The position numbers were made by a program, and so were the translations under genes. From Paracerasibacillus soli (GTDB taxonomy: Bacteria; Bacillota; Bacilli; Bacillales; Amphibacillaceae): a stretch of DNA of 64,000 bases. Below, in pieces: positions 8,411 through 16,779 of the stretch. The stretch's first letter is position 1. The number at the start of each line of letters is the position of its first letter. The notes beneath the pieces are model-generated. The model saw only the letters and a program-made list of their open reading frames with translations. It made no database searches and was not told the DNA's origin. The DNA is taken from assembly GCF_034006335.1 (NCBI RefSeq), contig NZ_JAWDIQ010000001.1. One strand, written 5' to 3'.

Positions 8411-8968
8411 ATGAAGAAAACAGTTGAGCATACACCGTCTAAAAAACAGCGTAATTTTACTCCGCTTATTTGGGGACTATCAGTTGTTGCAGTAATTATT
8501 ATTATTGGAACGAACTATTTACCAAGAAGTACGTCAGGCCAGATAGCAGGTATAGATTTAACTGTGTTACCGTTATTGAATGCAATATTTAATGGGATTG
8601 CATTTATCCTATTAGTTGCCGCCTTAGTCATGATTAAAAAAGGAAATGTGAAAGCGCATCGCAATTATATTTTAGCAGCCTTTGGAGCTACGTTCTTATT
8701 TCTAATTTCATATTTAACTTATCACTCCATGGCTGGAGCAACTAGTTTCGGTGGCGATAGTGTTTTAAAGTATATTTATTATTTTGTATTAGTTACACAT
8801 ATTTTTCTTGCGGCAGCTCTTTTGCCACTTTCTTTATTTACGTTAACACGGGGCTTAAATATGCAAGTAGAGAAGCACCGAAAAATCGCGCGCTGGACGA
8901 TGCCTATTTGGCTATACGTAAGTGCAACAGGTGTACTTGTATATGTATTGATCTCACCTTATTATTAA
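8411..8968 (+). CDS. DUF420 (CtaM-like) membrane protein, copy 1
   Basis: The ATG follows GAGGAGGGAG. The 185-residue product has a short charged N-terminus and five predicted membrane segments. FTPLIWGLSVVAV, NYLPRS, LTVLPLLNAIFNGIAF, KAHRNYI, YLTYHSMAG, HKIARWTMPIWLYVSATGV-like C-terminus: these are the DUF420 signature with conserved histidines. In Staphylococcus aureus the family member CtaM is needed for maturation of a haem-copper terminal oxidase. No oxidase genes are near. A close paralogue lies 0.9 kb downstream at 9862. Confidence 0.85.
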   Translation: MKKTVEHTPSKKQRNFTPLIWGLSVVAVIIIIGTNYLPRSTSGQIAGIDLTVLPLLNAIFNGIAFILLVAALVMIKKGNVKAHRNYILAAFGATFLFLISYLTYHSMAGATSFGGDSVLKYIYYFVLVTHIFLAAALLPLSLFTLTRGLNMQVEKHRKIARWTMPIWLYVSATGVLVYVLISPYY

Positions 8969-9042
8969 TAACTGCAAGCGTTTCTTATTAAAGCTATTTA
9001 AGGATCAGACTCCAGCAATGGGGGGATCTGACCCCTGTAGCT

Positions 9043-9174
9043 TTATTTCTTTTTCAAGTTTCGCAAATATCCCATTGAGGCTGCATAGGTGGCAGCTTTA
9101 TGAGGAACTCCTTGCCTCATTAAAGCTTTTGCGGCATGTTCAATTTTTTCTCCAGCATCGGTTGTTTTTTCCAA
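9043..9174 (-). CDS. Small hypothetical protein (43 aa)
   Basis: Minus strand, TTG start behind AAAGGAGG. Product: 43 residues, basic and helical, including KTTDAGEKIEHAAKALMRQG and VPHKAATYAASMGYL. I recognise no family. The strong ribosome site and the following palindrome-like GGGGTCAGATCCCC (9020-9037), which may end transcription, support a real gene. It faces against the two DUF420 genes on either side, and another small minus-strand gene lies just upstream of it. Confidence 0.5.
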   Translation of the reverse strand: MEKTTDAGEKIEHAAKALMRQGVPHKAATYAASMGYLRNLKKK

Positions 9175-9268
9175 GTTTAAACCTCCTTTCCACTTTAGTA
9201 TGAGTAATGGAAAGGAAATCTATCATAAGTTAAGTAGTACCGTCAATATTTAATTGATTTGGAAAAAC

Positions 9269-9514
9269 TTAACGACCGTACAGTCCCGTTCTTTTCCAAT
9301 AATCATTCGCAGCTGCCACAGTTTGAAAGTGAATGGCGATTACTTCAGAGGCATGAATAAGGCTATCAGCATTTTTGGAGTATTTAGGTCTAAGCTTTTT
9401 TCTAATCGCTTCAGATGGTTGGGTATATTCAATTCCTTTTTGTGCAAGTTTTATAGCTAATTCAAACCCCTTTTGTGGTGTATCCGTTTTTAAACTTGTA
9501 ATCCATTTCTCCAA
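9269..9514 (-). CDS. Small hypothetical protein (81 aa)
   Basis: Minus strand; I choose the TTG at 9514 because it follows GAGAGGAGA. The open frame upstream to 9550 has no ribosome site of its own. The product is soluble, 81 residues, with segments KWITSLKTDTPQKGFELA, KKLRPKYSKNADSLIHASE and TVAAANDYWKRTGLYGR. No family recognised. Together with the 43-residue gene downstream it forms a possible two-gene minus-strand unit between the DUF420 paralogues. Confidence 0.5.
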   Translation of the reverse strand: MEKWITSLKTDTPQKGFELAIKLAQKGIEYTQPSEAIRKKLRPKYSKNADSLIHASEVIAIHFQTVAAANDYWKRTGLYGR

Positions 9515-9550
9515 TAGAAAGCATCTCCTCTCTAAATAAATGTCTCTCAT

Positions 9551-9861
9551 ATGATATGACTTTTTAGACGAGGGCGTTCGTAACAGAAATATATTCTTAT
9601 TGATCTAATAGCAATTAAGTAATGGGACAAGTGTTTAAAAACATATGATCAACTAACTAGTTCTTAATTTTATGTGATATGAAGTAACCAATAAGGAAAT
9701 TCGTCACACAGGCTAATTATTTTGGTGAAAAGTGGAAGGATGATTGTGTTGTTTATGTCTAAATTATGACAGATTCATAATTTGCTCTATAAATCCATTG
9801 TTTTCTATTGCTCTTTCCGCTTTGTTTTTCTAATATAACTAGGAAGGGGAGAGGTTTAATA
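9551..9861. other. Intergenic region before second DUF420 gene
   Basis: AT-rich, about 310 bases. It must hold the divergent promoters of the small minus-strand gene and the second DUF420 gene. I see no further coding sequence or RNA gene. Confidence 0.4.
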
Positions 9862-10479
9862 ATGAGTAAACATGTTGAAACTGTAACTTCAGAAGAAATG
9901 ATACAGCAAGCAGAAGAAACGCAATCAGTGGAAGAGAAGCAACAAGAAGAAGTAAAGCCAAGAAATTATACACCACTCATTTGGGGATTATCTGCTGTTG
10001 CAGTTATTATAATTTTAGGCATGAACTACATTCCGAGAAGTACAACTGGTACGATTGCAGGTATGAATCTAACAGTTTTACCATTGCTAAATGCTATATT
10101 CAATGGGATTGCCTTTTTATTATTAATTGGTGCGCTTGTGATGATTAAAAAGAAAAATATTAAAGCGCATCGTCAATTTATTTTTGCTGCATTTGGAGCA
10201 ACTGTTTTATTTTTACTATCTTATTTACTCTATCACGCTATGGCCGGCTCAACTAGCTTTGGTGGAGACGGTATATTAAAATATACTTATTATTTTATAT
10301 TAATTACACATATTATCTTGGCTACAGCATTATTGCCATTAGCCTTATTTACACTTACAAAAGGTTTGAATATGCAAGTTGCGAAACATCGAAAGATTGC
10401 ACGTTGGACAATGCCAATTTGGCTTTATGTTAGCGCAACTGGTGTGCTTGTGTATGTGTTGATTTCACCTTATTATTAA
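9862..10479 (+). CDS. DUF420 (CtaM-like) membrane protein, copy 2
   Basis: Starts at ATG 9862 behind AGGAAGGGGAGAGG. The 205-residue product is colinear with the 8411 copy: PLIWGLSAVAVIIILGMNY, NYIPRS, LTVLPLLNAIFNGIAFLL, KAHRQFIFAAFGAT, and an identical IARWTMPIWLYVSATGVLVY end. It differs by an ~30-residue acidic, glutamine-rich N-terminal extension (MIQQAEETQSVEEKQQEE). A tandem duplication with later divergence is the simplest explanation. The strong hairpin at 10525 ends its transcript. Confidence 0.85.
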   Translation: MSKHVETVTSEEMIQQAEETQSVEEKQQEEVKPRNYTPLIWGLSAVAVIIILGMNYIPRSTTGTIAGMNLTVLPLLNAIFNGIAFLLLIGALVMIKKKNIKAHRQFIFAAFGATVLFLLSYLLYHAMAGSTSFGGDGILKYTYYFILITHIILATALLPLALFTLTKGLNMQVAKHRKIARWTMPIWLYVSATGVLVYVLISPYY

Positions 10480-10524
10480 TATTGAGGGAGAAATAATATT
10501 TTGCTAAGATAGTATTCATTTTAT

Positions 10525-10568
10525 AAAAAAGCAGAAGAACGAGGTGACCTCAAACTTCTGCTTTTTCC
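10525..10568 (+). terminator. Rho-independent terminator after second DUF420 gene
   Basis: The arms AAAAAGCAGAAG and CTTCTGCTTTTT flank an ~17-base loop and end in a T run. The ISL3 element is inserted only a few bases beyond it. Confidence 0.85.
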
Positions 10569-10573
10569 TTTTA

Positions 10574-10581
10574 ACAAATAC
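10574..10581 (+). repeat. Target-site duplication, left copy (ACAAATAC)
   Basis: Identical to 11770-11777; the pair directly abuts the inverted repeats of the ISL3-type element. Confidence 0.85.
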
Positions 10582-10700
10582 GGTTGTACAATAAATGACG
10601 TTGGTGGACAAATCTCGCCAGCGTCGTTTTTTATTTATATTAACTTCATAGGCTAAAAATATTTTTGAGGAAGAGTATAAAATGGAGCGTGCATGCCGTT

Positions 10701-10823
10701 GTCCTACATGAAAATTGACACGCTTTCCGTGGGCACGGCTTCATCCTCCTCGGAAGAAACCCACTTCCTGTGGGGTCTTCAGACACGTGCTTTCCACAGG
10801 AGTCGGTCATTTTCATTACGGAC
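10701..10823. repeat. GC-rich MITE-like repeat with terminal inverted repeats, nested in the IS
   Basis: Imperfect terminal inverted repeats, GTCCTACATGAAAATTGAC at 10701-10719 and GTCATTTTCATTACGGAC at 10806-10823, enclose a GC-rich core. The core contains CGCTTTCCGTGGGCACGGCT, CCTCCTCGGAAG and CACAGGAGTCGG. The same core words recur in the reverse direction at 25540-25757 and in part near 52440. This repeat type is widespread between genes in bacilli. No coding capacity. Confidence 0.7.
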
Positions 10824-10932
10824 AACTAGTATTGTGGGATGATGTTTATGAAAATGATTTATAAATAGAAAACAAGTGAGATTCCCTGTAGAATTAAAGT
10901 CGACGAAAACCAATTCATAGGAGGAAACTCAC

Positions 10933-11693
10933 TTGTCTATATCAAATGATATAAGAATTTGTTAGATATTCAAGATAAAAATATTTATATAAGCGAAAAC
11001 GCAGTAACGTATGGACAACATAAAGGGAAAGATTGTAAATTTATAAAGGCAAAATTAACATATGAAGTGAATGAATGCCCAAATTGTCAGGCGGAAAAAG
11101 TAGGCGCCTCTATTTATAAAAATGGAACACAATTATCTCTTATTACAATTCCGACCATGGGAGTTTATCCAACATATTTATTATTGAAGAAACAGCGTTT
11201 TATGTGTAAGCATTCTGATACAAGTTTCACTGTGCAAACAAATATATCTTATACAGAATATAAATATTACGGCTTATTTGGCCAGCGTCTTGAAAGTTCA
11301 GTTGTACAGGAAATATTGGACTATAGTGGGGAACTTAGAGTTAATTATGATTTATATCAGGATTTATTGGAAGCAATTGATGAAAAGGACTATCATGCAT
11401 TGGAAAACGCATTAAGCAAACAATGTCCAACTGATGCATCCACTTATTTAAGAACAAGCATGAAAACATTAAGAAAGCACTTACCCTATACGAAAAATAG
11501 CTTCCAATACACCTATAACAACGGCCGAATTGAAGGTATTAATAATAAGATCAAGGTACTTAATCGAGTCGCATATGGCTATCGAAATTTTAATCATTAC
11601 AAAAATCGAATTAGAATACATTTCAAGTTGAAACCATTAGTCAAAACACCAAATACATCTGATAAAGACAAATCACACTCAAGGGCAGCATAA
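10933..11693 (+). pseudogene. ISL3-type transposase, catalytic core deleted and frameshifted
   Basis: A TTG at 10933 behind AGGAGG starts the frame (LSISNDIRI). It breaks in the T run 10958-10960; one more T joins it to LLDIQDKNIYISENAV. The N-terminal zinc-finger region (CPNCQAEK...C) and the C-terminal RIEGINNKIKVLNRVAYGYRNF are characteristic of ISL3 transposases. Only ~250 residues remain of ~400: the middle, which carries most of the DDE catalytic site, is lost in frame after FTVQTNISYTEYK. The protein cannot be an active transposase but keeps the end-binding and C-terminal segments. Confidence 0.82.
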
Positions 11694-11769
11694 CTTTCCT
11701 AGAGTGTGATATCCAAATAAATTTTAAAATCGACTAAAATTCAATACCAACGTCATTTGACGTAGAGCC

Positions 11770-11777
11770 ACAAATAC
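11770..11777 (+). repeat. Target-site duplication, right copy (ACAAATAC)
   Basis: Perfect copy of 10574-10581, marking the insertion point of the element. Confidence 0.85.
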
Positions 11778-11828
11778 ATACTGTATTAGCCGTACGCAAC
11801 TTTTCCCCAGTGAGATTTTCTTGTTATT

Positions 11829-13652
11829 TTATAAATGTTGATCTAAGAATTCTTTTATTGCTTTATAGCCTTTTATCTGATTTTCTCGCTTTGTAAAGCC
11901 ATGCCCCTCATCTTCAAAGACAATATATTCAACCGGAATATTGTTTTTTTCAACAGCTTCTACAATTTCGTCAGATTCTACTTTCAGCACACGTGGGTCA
12001 TTTGCCCCTTGTAAGACGATAAGAGGCTTTTTAATATTATCTGCATGAAATAGTGGCGAAATACTTCTAATATATGCAGTGTCTGTATATGGATTTCCAA
12101 TCTTTTTATACAATGCCTCCCGATTTGCTTCCCACCAAGCTGGAATTTCTTTTAATGTACGTTCCCAGTTGGATACACCAAATATATCTACACCAACTTC
12201 AAATGAATCAGGTTCAAAGGCAAGCGCAGCGAGTACCATATAGCCACCATAACTTCCGCCAATTATGCCAATACGATTTTCATCGATATAACCTGTTTCG
12301 GATAAAAAGCTTTTTGCTTCTATACAATCTGCAAGGTCTACTTCCCCGTGTTTTAAATCAGCAGCCTTAAAAAATGTTTTCCCATAACCAGAACTACCTC
12401 GATTGTTAACGGCTAAAATTGCATAACCATGATTGGCAAGATACTGAAACAGAGGACTATAATTTGCCATTGATTGCCCACCAGGACCACCATGAACCCA
12501 AACTAATGCCGGTACTTTGTCACCTTCTGCTATATGTGGTTTGTAATAAATAGCTGGTATTGATAATCCGTCAAATGACGGATAACGAATCACCTTAGCT
12601 TTTACTAAGTCCACTTGATTAATTTCCGGGTTTAAGGTATCTGTTAGCCGTTTTATTTCTTGTTTTTTAAAATGATAGACATACAAATTAGTAGGTGAAT
12701 CTGAACTATTCAATAACAAAGCCATTTGTGTTTCGTCTTTTGAAAAACTGACACTATTTAATTGACCGTTAGGGAAATTACTTAATGGAATTTGTTCGTT
12801 AGTTTTAGCATCTAATACATGTAAAGCGATTTTTCCGTCTTGGTTAAGCGCATACATGAGATATTGATAGTTTGGTGAGAATTTCGCCATTACGATATCC
12901 CATGTCTCGTTAATCACAATTTCTACTTCTTTTGTAGATAAATTCATTCGTTTTAATTGCAAAAATTCATTATTCTCATCAGTTAAATAGTACAGATATG
13001 TAGCCTGCTCATCGAATGTAAGTGGAATATACTGTACGTCACCTTCGTGTGGTGACAAATGCTCATGACCTGCCTCTGCTGAATAGAGATAAATATCTGA
13101 GTTATTCGCAGTAATTGGCTTTTGTAATGCTATGTATTTTTTGTTGGATGAAATTGCATGAATATGATACCCAGCGTTATTTTCATAAACAAGTTTCGAT
13201 GCATAGGAGTCGATGTCCATTTCATATAAATCCATATATCGTGCGTCGCGCTTATTAGATTCATAGAAGAAATGTGTATATGCTTTATTCCAGTCAAAAA
13301 ATGCAGCTTTTACCTGATTACCTGGTGTTAAATCCTTTATTTCACCAAGTTCATTTTGCAAGTAAAGATGGGTTAATTCATTGCCACCTTCATCACTTTC
13401 ATATATAAAGCTTTTATTATTAGGAAGAAAAGTAACTGGAAAAATCGCATTTGATGTGGAATGTGTTAACTGTCGTGGTTCCGTACTTCCATCCATTGAT
13501 GTGACATACGCATTATATACACCTGATCGATCACTTGCATACAAGGTATACTGATTATCAAAAGAAGTGGATGCGCGTAATAGACTTTCAGTGTTAATAA
13601 ATTGTTCAATTGAATAGCGCTTTTTAGATATCATATTGTTTACATTTTTCAT
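11829..13652 (-). CDS. S9-family (prolyl oligopeptidase-like) peptidase
   Basis: About 607 residues from the ATG at 13652 (GAGGG upstream); a start six codons earlier at 13670 is also possible. The first ~350 residues form beta-propeller-like repeats (YTLYASDRSGVYNAYVT, IHAISSNKKYIALQK, KYLMYALNQDGKIALHV). The C-terminal alpha/beta hydrolase domain has WVHGGPGGQSM, the nucleophile elbow GGSYGGYM, the acid in GANDPRVLKVESDE and the histidine in EDEGHGFTK. No signal peptide, so cytoplasmic. Probably cleaves short peptides or acyl-peptides. Frame intact. Confidence 0.9.
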   Translation of the reverse strand: MKNVNNMISKKRYSIEQFINTESLLRASTSFDNQYTLYASDRSGVYNAYVTSMDGSTEPRQLTHSTSNAIFPVTFLPNNKSFIYESDEGGNELTHLYLQNELGEIKDLTPGNQVKAAFFDWNKAYTHFFYESNKRDARYMDLYEMDIDSYASKLVYENNAGYHIHAISSNKKYIALQKPITANNSDIYLYSAEAGHEHLSPHEGDVQYIPLTFDEQATYLYYLTDENNEFLQLKRMNLSTKEVEIVINETWDIVMAKFSPNYQYLMYALNQDGKIALHVLDAKTNEQIPLSNFPNGQLNSVSFSKDETQMALLLNSSDSPTNLYVYHFKKQEIKRLTDTLNPEINQVDLVKAKVIRYPSFDGLSIPAIYYKPHIAEGDKVPALVWVHGGPGGQSMANYSPLFQYLANHGYAILAVNNRGSSGYGKTFFKAADLKHGEVDLADCIEAKSFLSETGYIDENRIGIIGGSYGGYMVLAALAFEPDSFEVGVDIFGVSNWERTLKEIPAWWEANREALYKKIGNPYTDTAYIRSISPLFHADNIKKPLIVLQGANDPRVLKVESDEIVEAVEKNNIPVEYIVFEDEGHGFTKRENQIKGYKAIKEFLDQHL

Positions 13653-13670
13653 TGTCATTCCCTCTTTCAT

Positions 13671-14074
13671 TTTCCTTGTTTATGGTAAAAAGGTTATTTC
13701 CAAAGTTAAGTGTCATCAAAAAAACTTCTAACTATTGTAATAATTGTAACATATCGAGGTTCTCGATTGTTAAAAATATTGGGATAAGGTGTAGTCCTTA
13801 AAAAAATAGACTGTTACTCTCCATACTGTAAAAACAGATGCTATCCAGTGATTTAAATAATCTATGTTTCTTGCATGTTTTTAATTATTTTACACATGAA
13901 ATGTCCAAGCATTGAATAGATATAGAAGAGCAAAGAGGACATATCTATTTTAAAAAATAAAAATGTTGAATAGATGCTTCATGAGGAGGCGTCAGGATGC
14001 TTTTTTCTAATGAAAACGATAAGAAGTATTCCTTTCATTGTATATCGCGATGTTGTTGAAAATAAGGAGGAAAA
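13671..14074. other. Intergenic region between S9 peptidase and zorA-like gene
   Basis: About 400 AT-rich bases with the divergent promoters. Apart from the small reading frame at 13997 I see no gene or structured RNA. Confidence 0.4.
13997..14059 (+). CDS. Possible 20-codon leader peptide upstream of the zorA-like gene
   Basis: An ATG follows a very good ribosome site (GAGGAGG, 7 bases before). The frame encodes a 20-residue peptide (MLFSNENDKKYSFHCISRCC). It ends 15 bases before the zorA-like start and its own AAGGAGG. It could be a leader peptide, a toxin-sized product or chance. No stem-loop characteristic of attenuation is evident. Confidence 0.25.
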   Translation: MLFSNENDKKYSFHCISRCC

Positions 14075-15906
14075 ATGATGGTTCAACTCATTCTAGAAAT
14101 GTTTACAACTGCAGAAAAAGCAGAGGCAATGTTAGCTAGTCCAATTATTGAACTTATATTTCTCGCGTTATTTATAACGTTTGTCGTAACGTTATGCATT
14201 CATTTGGCGTTATATATGAAGTTTCGTACAATACGTAACTATTTAAAAGACACAACACGTATGGACATTGAGCCACTTCAATCGTTCAAAAGTGAATTCG
14301 ATAAACGGCAGGAATCTGAATCAATTACAGTAGAGACATTTGTCCAAGAGCGCTTTTCAAGTTGGCGGATATTTAACATACCCGTTATTAGCCTTATTAA
14401 ATTAGTTCAAATGACAGTTTCCGTATTTATTTTATTAGGTGTTTTAGGTACATTTATTGGATTAACCCTTTCGCTAGGTAGTATTAATGCTGGTGGAGAT
14501 CAGCTTGTAGAAAATGTTGCTGGCGTTTTATCCGGTATTGATGTGGCTTTTTATACAAGTATTGTTGGAATGAGTTTTTCTCTCATTATGACTGTATTAG
14601 TAAAGGTATTTAATACGGAATATATGTTAACAGACATTATGTTACGGGTGGAATCAAATTTAGAAGGGGAAGAGCAAAAAGGACTAGGTAAGTTAATTGA
14701 TGTATCAGAAGCAATTAATCAATCTATTATCCATATGCATGAAACAAATGAACAATCGCTACAACAAGTTGTGCAGGCATTTACAGGTTTTCGCGATTAC
14801 ACTTCTGGTCTAGAGAAGTCGGCGAGAGACTTAGCAGCATTTAATGATGGGCTATCGGAAAATCTAGCAGACTTTCAAGAGTTGTTCCAGCAGATGAAAG
14901 TTGTAACAGACGGATTTAGTGAGGGTACAGCAGCATTGAATAAAAACTTTACAAATTTATTTAGTTATTTTAAAAAAGCGGATCGAAAAAATGAACGAAT
15001 TGTTGCAGTATTTGAAAATACGCATAAAAAGTCCAAGAGGTTGCCAAAAGCCAAATTGCATCATTACAACAGTTTGAGGATAGGATTGAAGACATTAAGC
15101 AATTCACTTCAACTTTATTAGAGGAACAAACAGATATACAACATGCAATCCAACTTGTTTCTAAGAAAAGTCAAGAGTTGACCGAGATAATGGGTGCGCA
15201 TATGCAAGACTTCAAGCGTATTTTTGGCGATGATCTCAGTACGAAATTAGGTGGCATTACAACTTACTTAAATGAGCTTTCACAGGACTTCGATAAACTT
15301 GGAAGTGCGGTTGTTCAGTTACCGGAAGCACTTCAAGTTGTAAATGAGACACAAATAGAAAATAAACAATTATTGTCAGATCGCTTTCGTGAATTAAAAG
15401 AATTTAATCAAGTATTTAATCAACACTTAAAAAACCATGCAACAGAATCGATGACATTTGAAAAACATATGCGTGAAGCTACAAGTACATTTGAACAAGT
15501 TGGCATGAAAAATAGTCAGCTTATTCGAGATATCAATAATACGGTTTCACAGATGAATCAAGCATTTAATCAACGAGAAAATCAGTTGGAATCGAGTGTC
15601 ACAATTTTAAAAGATACGCTATCACAATATGTGCAAAATTTAGAAGGAACGTTAGGAAACAAATTGGAACAAGTCGCCAGGAATATCGGGGATGCGGTTG
15701 GAAGGGTGAACGAGGGAATGAAACGGGATTTTTCCGATATGCGTCGTGTGAATGAAAATATGCAACAGGACTACGCACGTGCTTTTCAACAATTACTTCA
15801 AGAATTAGGGCGTGAAATCCAAATGTTGAATCGACAGTTAAGTTCCATGAGCCAGCAAGCTGTCCGCACAAACCAAAGTATTGGATTGAGACAAAATGAA
15901 TACTAA
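14075..15906 (+). CDS. ZorA-like MotA/TolQ/ExbB proton-channel protein with long coiled-coil tail, frameshifted
   Basis: ATG after AAGGAGG. The frame breaks in the five-A run 15026-15030; one more A restores a single ~611-residue protein. The N-terminal third has a membrane helix (IELIFLALFITFVVTLCIHL) and the MotA/ExbB channel core (FILLGVLGTFIGLTLSLGS, GVLSGIDVAFYTSIVGMSFS). The remaining ~370 residues are helical coiled coil rich in Q, E and N. This architecture, with the OmpA-type partner directly downstream, matches ZorA of the Zorya anti-phage system and not flagellar MotA (~260 residues). No ZorC, ZorD or ZorE is adjacent. Confidence 0.75.
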
Positions 15907-16594
15907 ATATCAGCGACTGTTTAAACAAGAACAAGAAGACGGCCAATTTTGGCCATCTTTCACTGATCTGTTGACGACTATTTTATTATGTTTTATGCTC
16001 ATATTTATTATCATGATGGTTATTAAATCTTTACAAATTGAAGAAATGAAAGAGACATTAGATCAAATTATGGGTGTACGTTCTAAATTGGTGAGTGAAT
16101 TGAAGGAGGAGTTTACAGAATCCGCATATGGTATTGAGGTTGATGATAAGACAGGTGCAATTATCTTTGATACGGAGATTTTATTTGCTTATGATAAAGC
16201 AGAATTAAAACCTGATTCCTTTCAATTCCTAGATGAATTTGTCCCGAAGTATTTAGATATTTTATTTGCGAGTGGTTATGAAGATTATATTGCAGAAATT
16301 ATTATTGAAGGGCATACGGACCGCGATGGTACGTATTTATATAATTTGGAGTTGGCACAAGAAAGAGCATATAGTGTAGCTTCTTACGTATTAAGTGATG
16401 ATTTTCCGTATAAAAATATACAACAACATTTAGAAGAAAAGTTAACTGTAAATAGTAAATCGTATACCGACTTTCGAACAGGAGAAGATGGCGCATATAG
16501 TGCAGATTCTTCACGTAGAGTAGAATTCAAGTTTCGTTTAAAAGATGAGGAAATTTTAAATAAAACCCGTGAAATCTTAGGAGGAAATGAGTAA
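15896..16594 (+). CDS. ZorB-like MotB/OmpA-family stator protein
   Basis: Overlaps the end of the ZorA-like gene by 11 bases. 232 residues. A short cytoplasmic segment precedes the single membrane helix QFWPSFTDLLTTILLCFMLI, which carries an aspartate at the MotB/ZorB proton-binding position. A periplasmic-type OmpA domain follows (FDTEILFAYDKAELKPDS, IIIEGHTDRDGTYLYNLELA, SSRRVEFKF), which binds peptidoglycan in the family. Length and order match ZorB. A strong terminator follows, so the transcript holds only this pair. Confidence 0.8.
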   Translation: MNTKYQRLFKQEQEDGQFWPSFTDLLTTILLCFMLIFIIMMVIKSLQIEEMKETLDQIMGVRSKLVSELKEEFTESAYGIEVDDKTGAIIFDTEILFAYDKAELKPDSFQFLDEFVPKYLDILFASGYEDYIAEIIIEGHTDRDGTYLYNLELAQERAYSVASYVLSDDFPYKNIQQHLEEKLTVNSKSYTDFRTGEDGAYSADSSRRVEFKFRLKDEEILNKTREILGGNE

Positions 16595-16618
16595 AGTTTA
16601 TGGAGTAATTTATTAAGC

Positions 16619-16650
16619 GAGACCCCAGTGATGAAGCTGGGGTCTTGTTT
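16619..16650 (+). terminator. Rho-independent terminator after the zorAB-like pair
   Basis: GACCCCAG and CTGGGGTC arms with an 8-base loop, followed by TTGTTTATGTTT. The stem is related to the GGGGTCAGACCCC-type palindromes at 9020 and 27095. Confidence 0.8.
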
Positions 16651-16779
16651 ATGTTTATTGCCTTTTCATATTTTGCTTATCAAATGTAGGTTATAAAATA
16701 AAGAAAAACATGTAAATAGAATAAAAATACCTTGTTCAACTCATACTGAGAATAACTAAAGCAATTGAGGTGTCTCTAT

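Larger units (their letters stand above)
10582..11769 (+). mobile_element. ISL3-family insertion element (deletion derivative)
   Basis: The ends are 24-base inverted repeats: left GGTTGTAC...ATGACGTTGGT at 10582-10605, right complement GGCTCTAC...ATGACGTTGGT at 11746-11769, matching at 19 of 24 positions. The right end carries the GGCTCT start typical of ISL3 elements. Both ends are flanked by the identical octamer ACAAATAC (10574-10581 and 11770-11777), the 8-bp duplication expected of this family. The 1188-bp element contains a MITE-like repeat (10701-10823) in its left noncoding part and an internally deleted transposase gene. Confidence 0.88.

Noticed and set aside
9018..9460. Two plus-strand reading frames
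   Set aside because: They lie opposite better-supported minus-strand genes with strong ribosome sites and show no family patterns.
13970..14005. Terminator-like hairpin before the zorA-like gene
   Set aside because: The two GATGCT words are direct, not inverted, repeats, so no stem forms despite the following T run.
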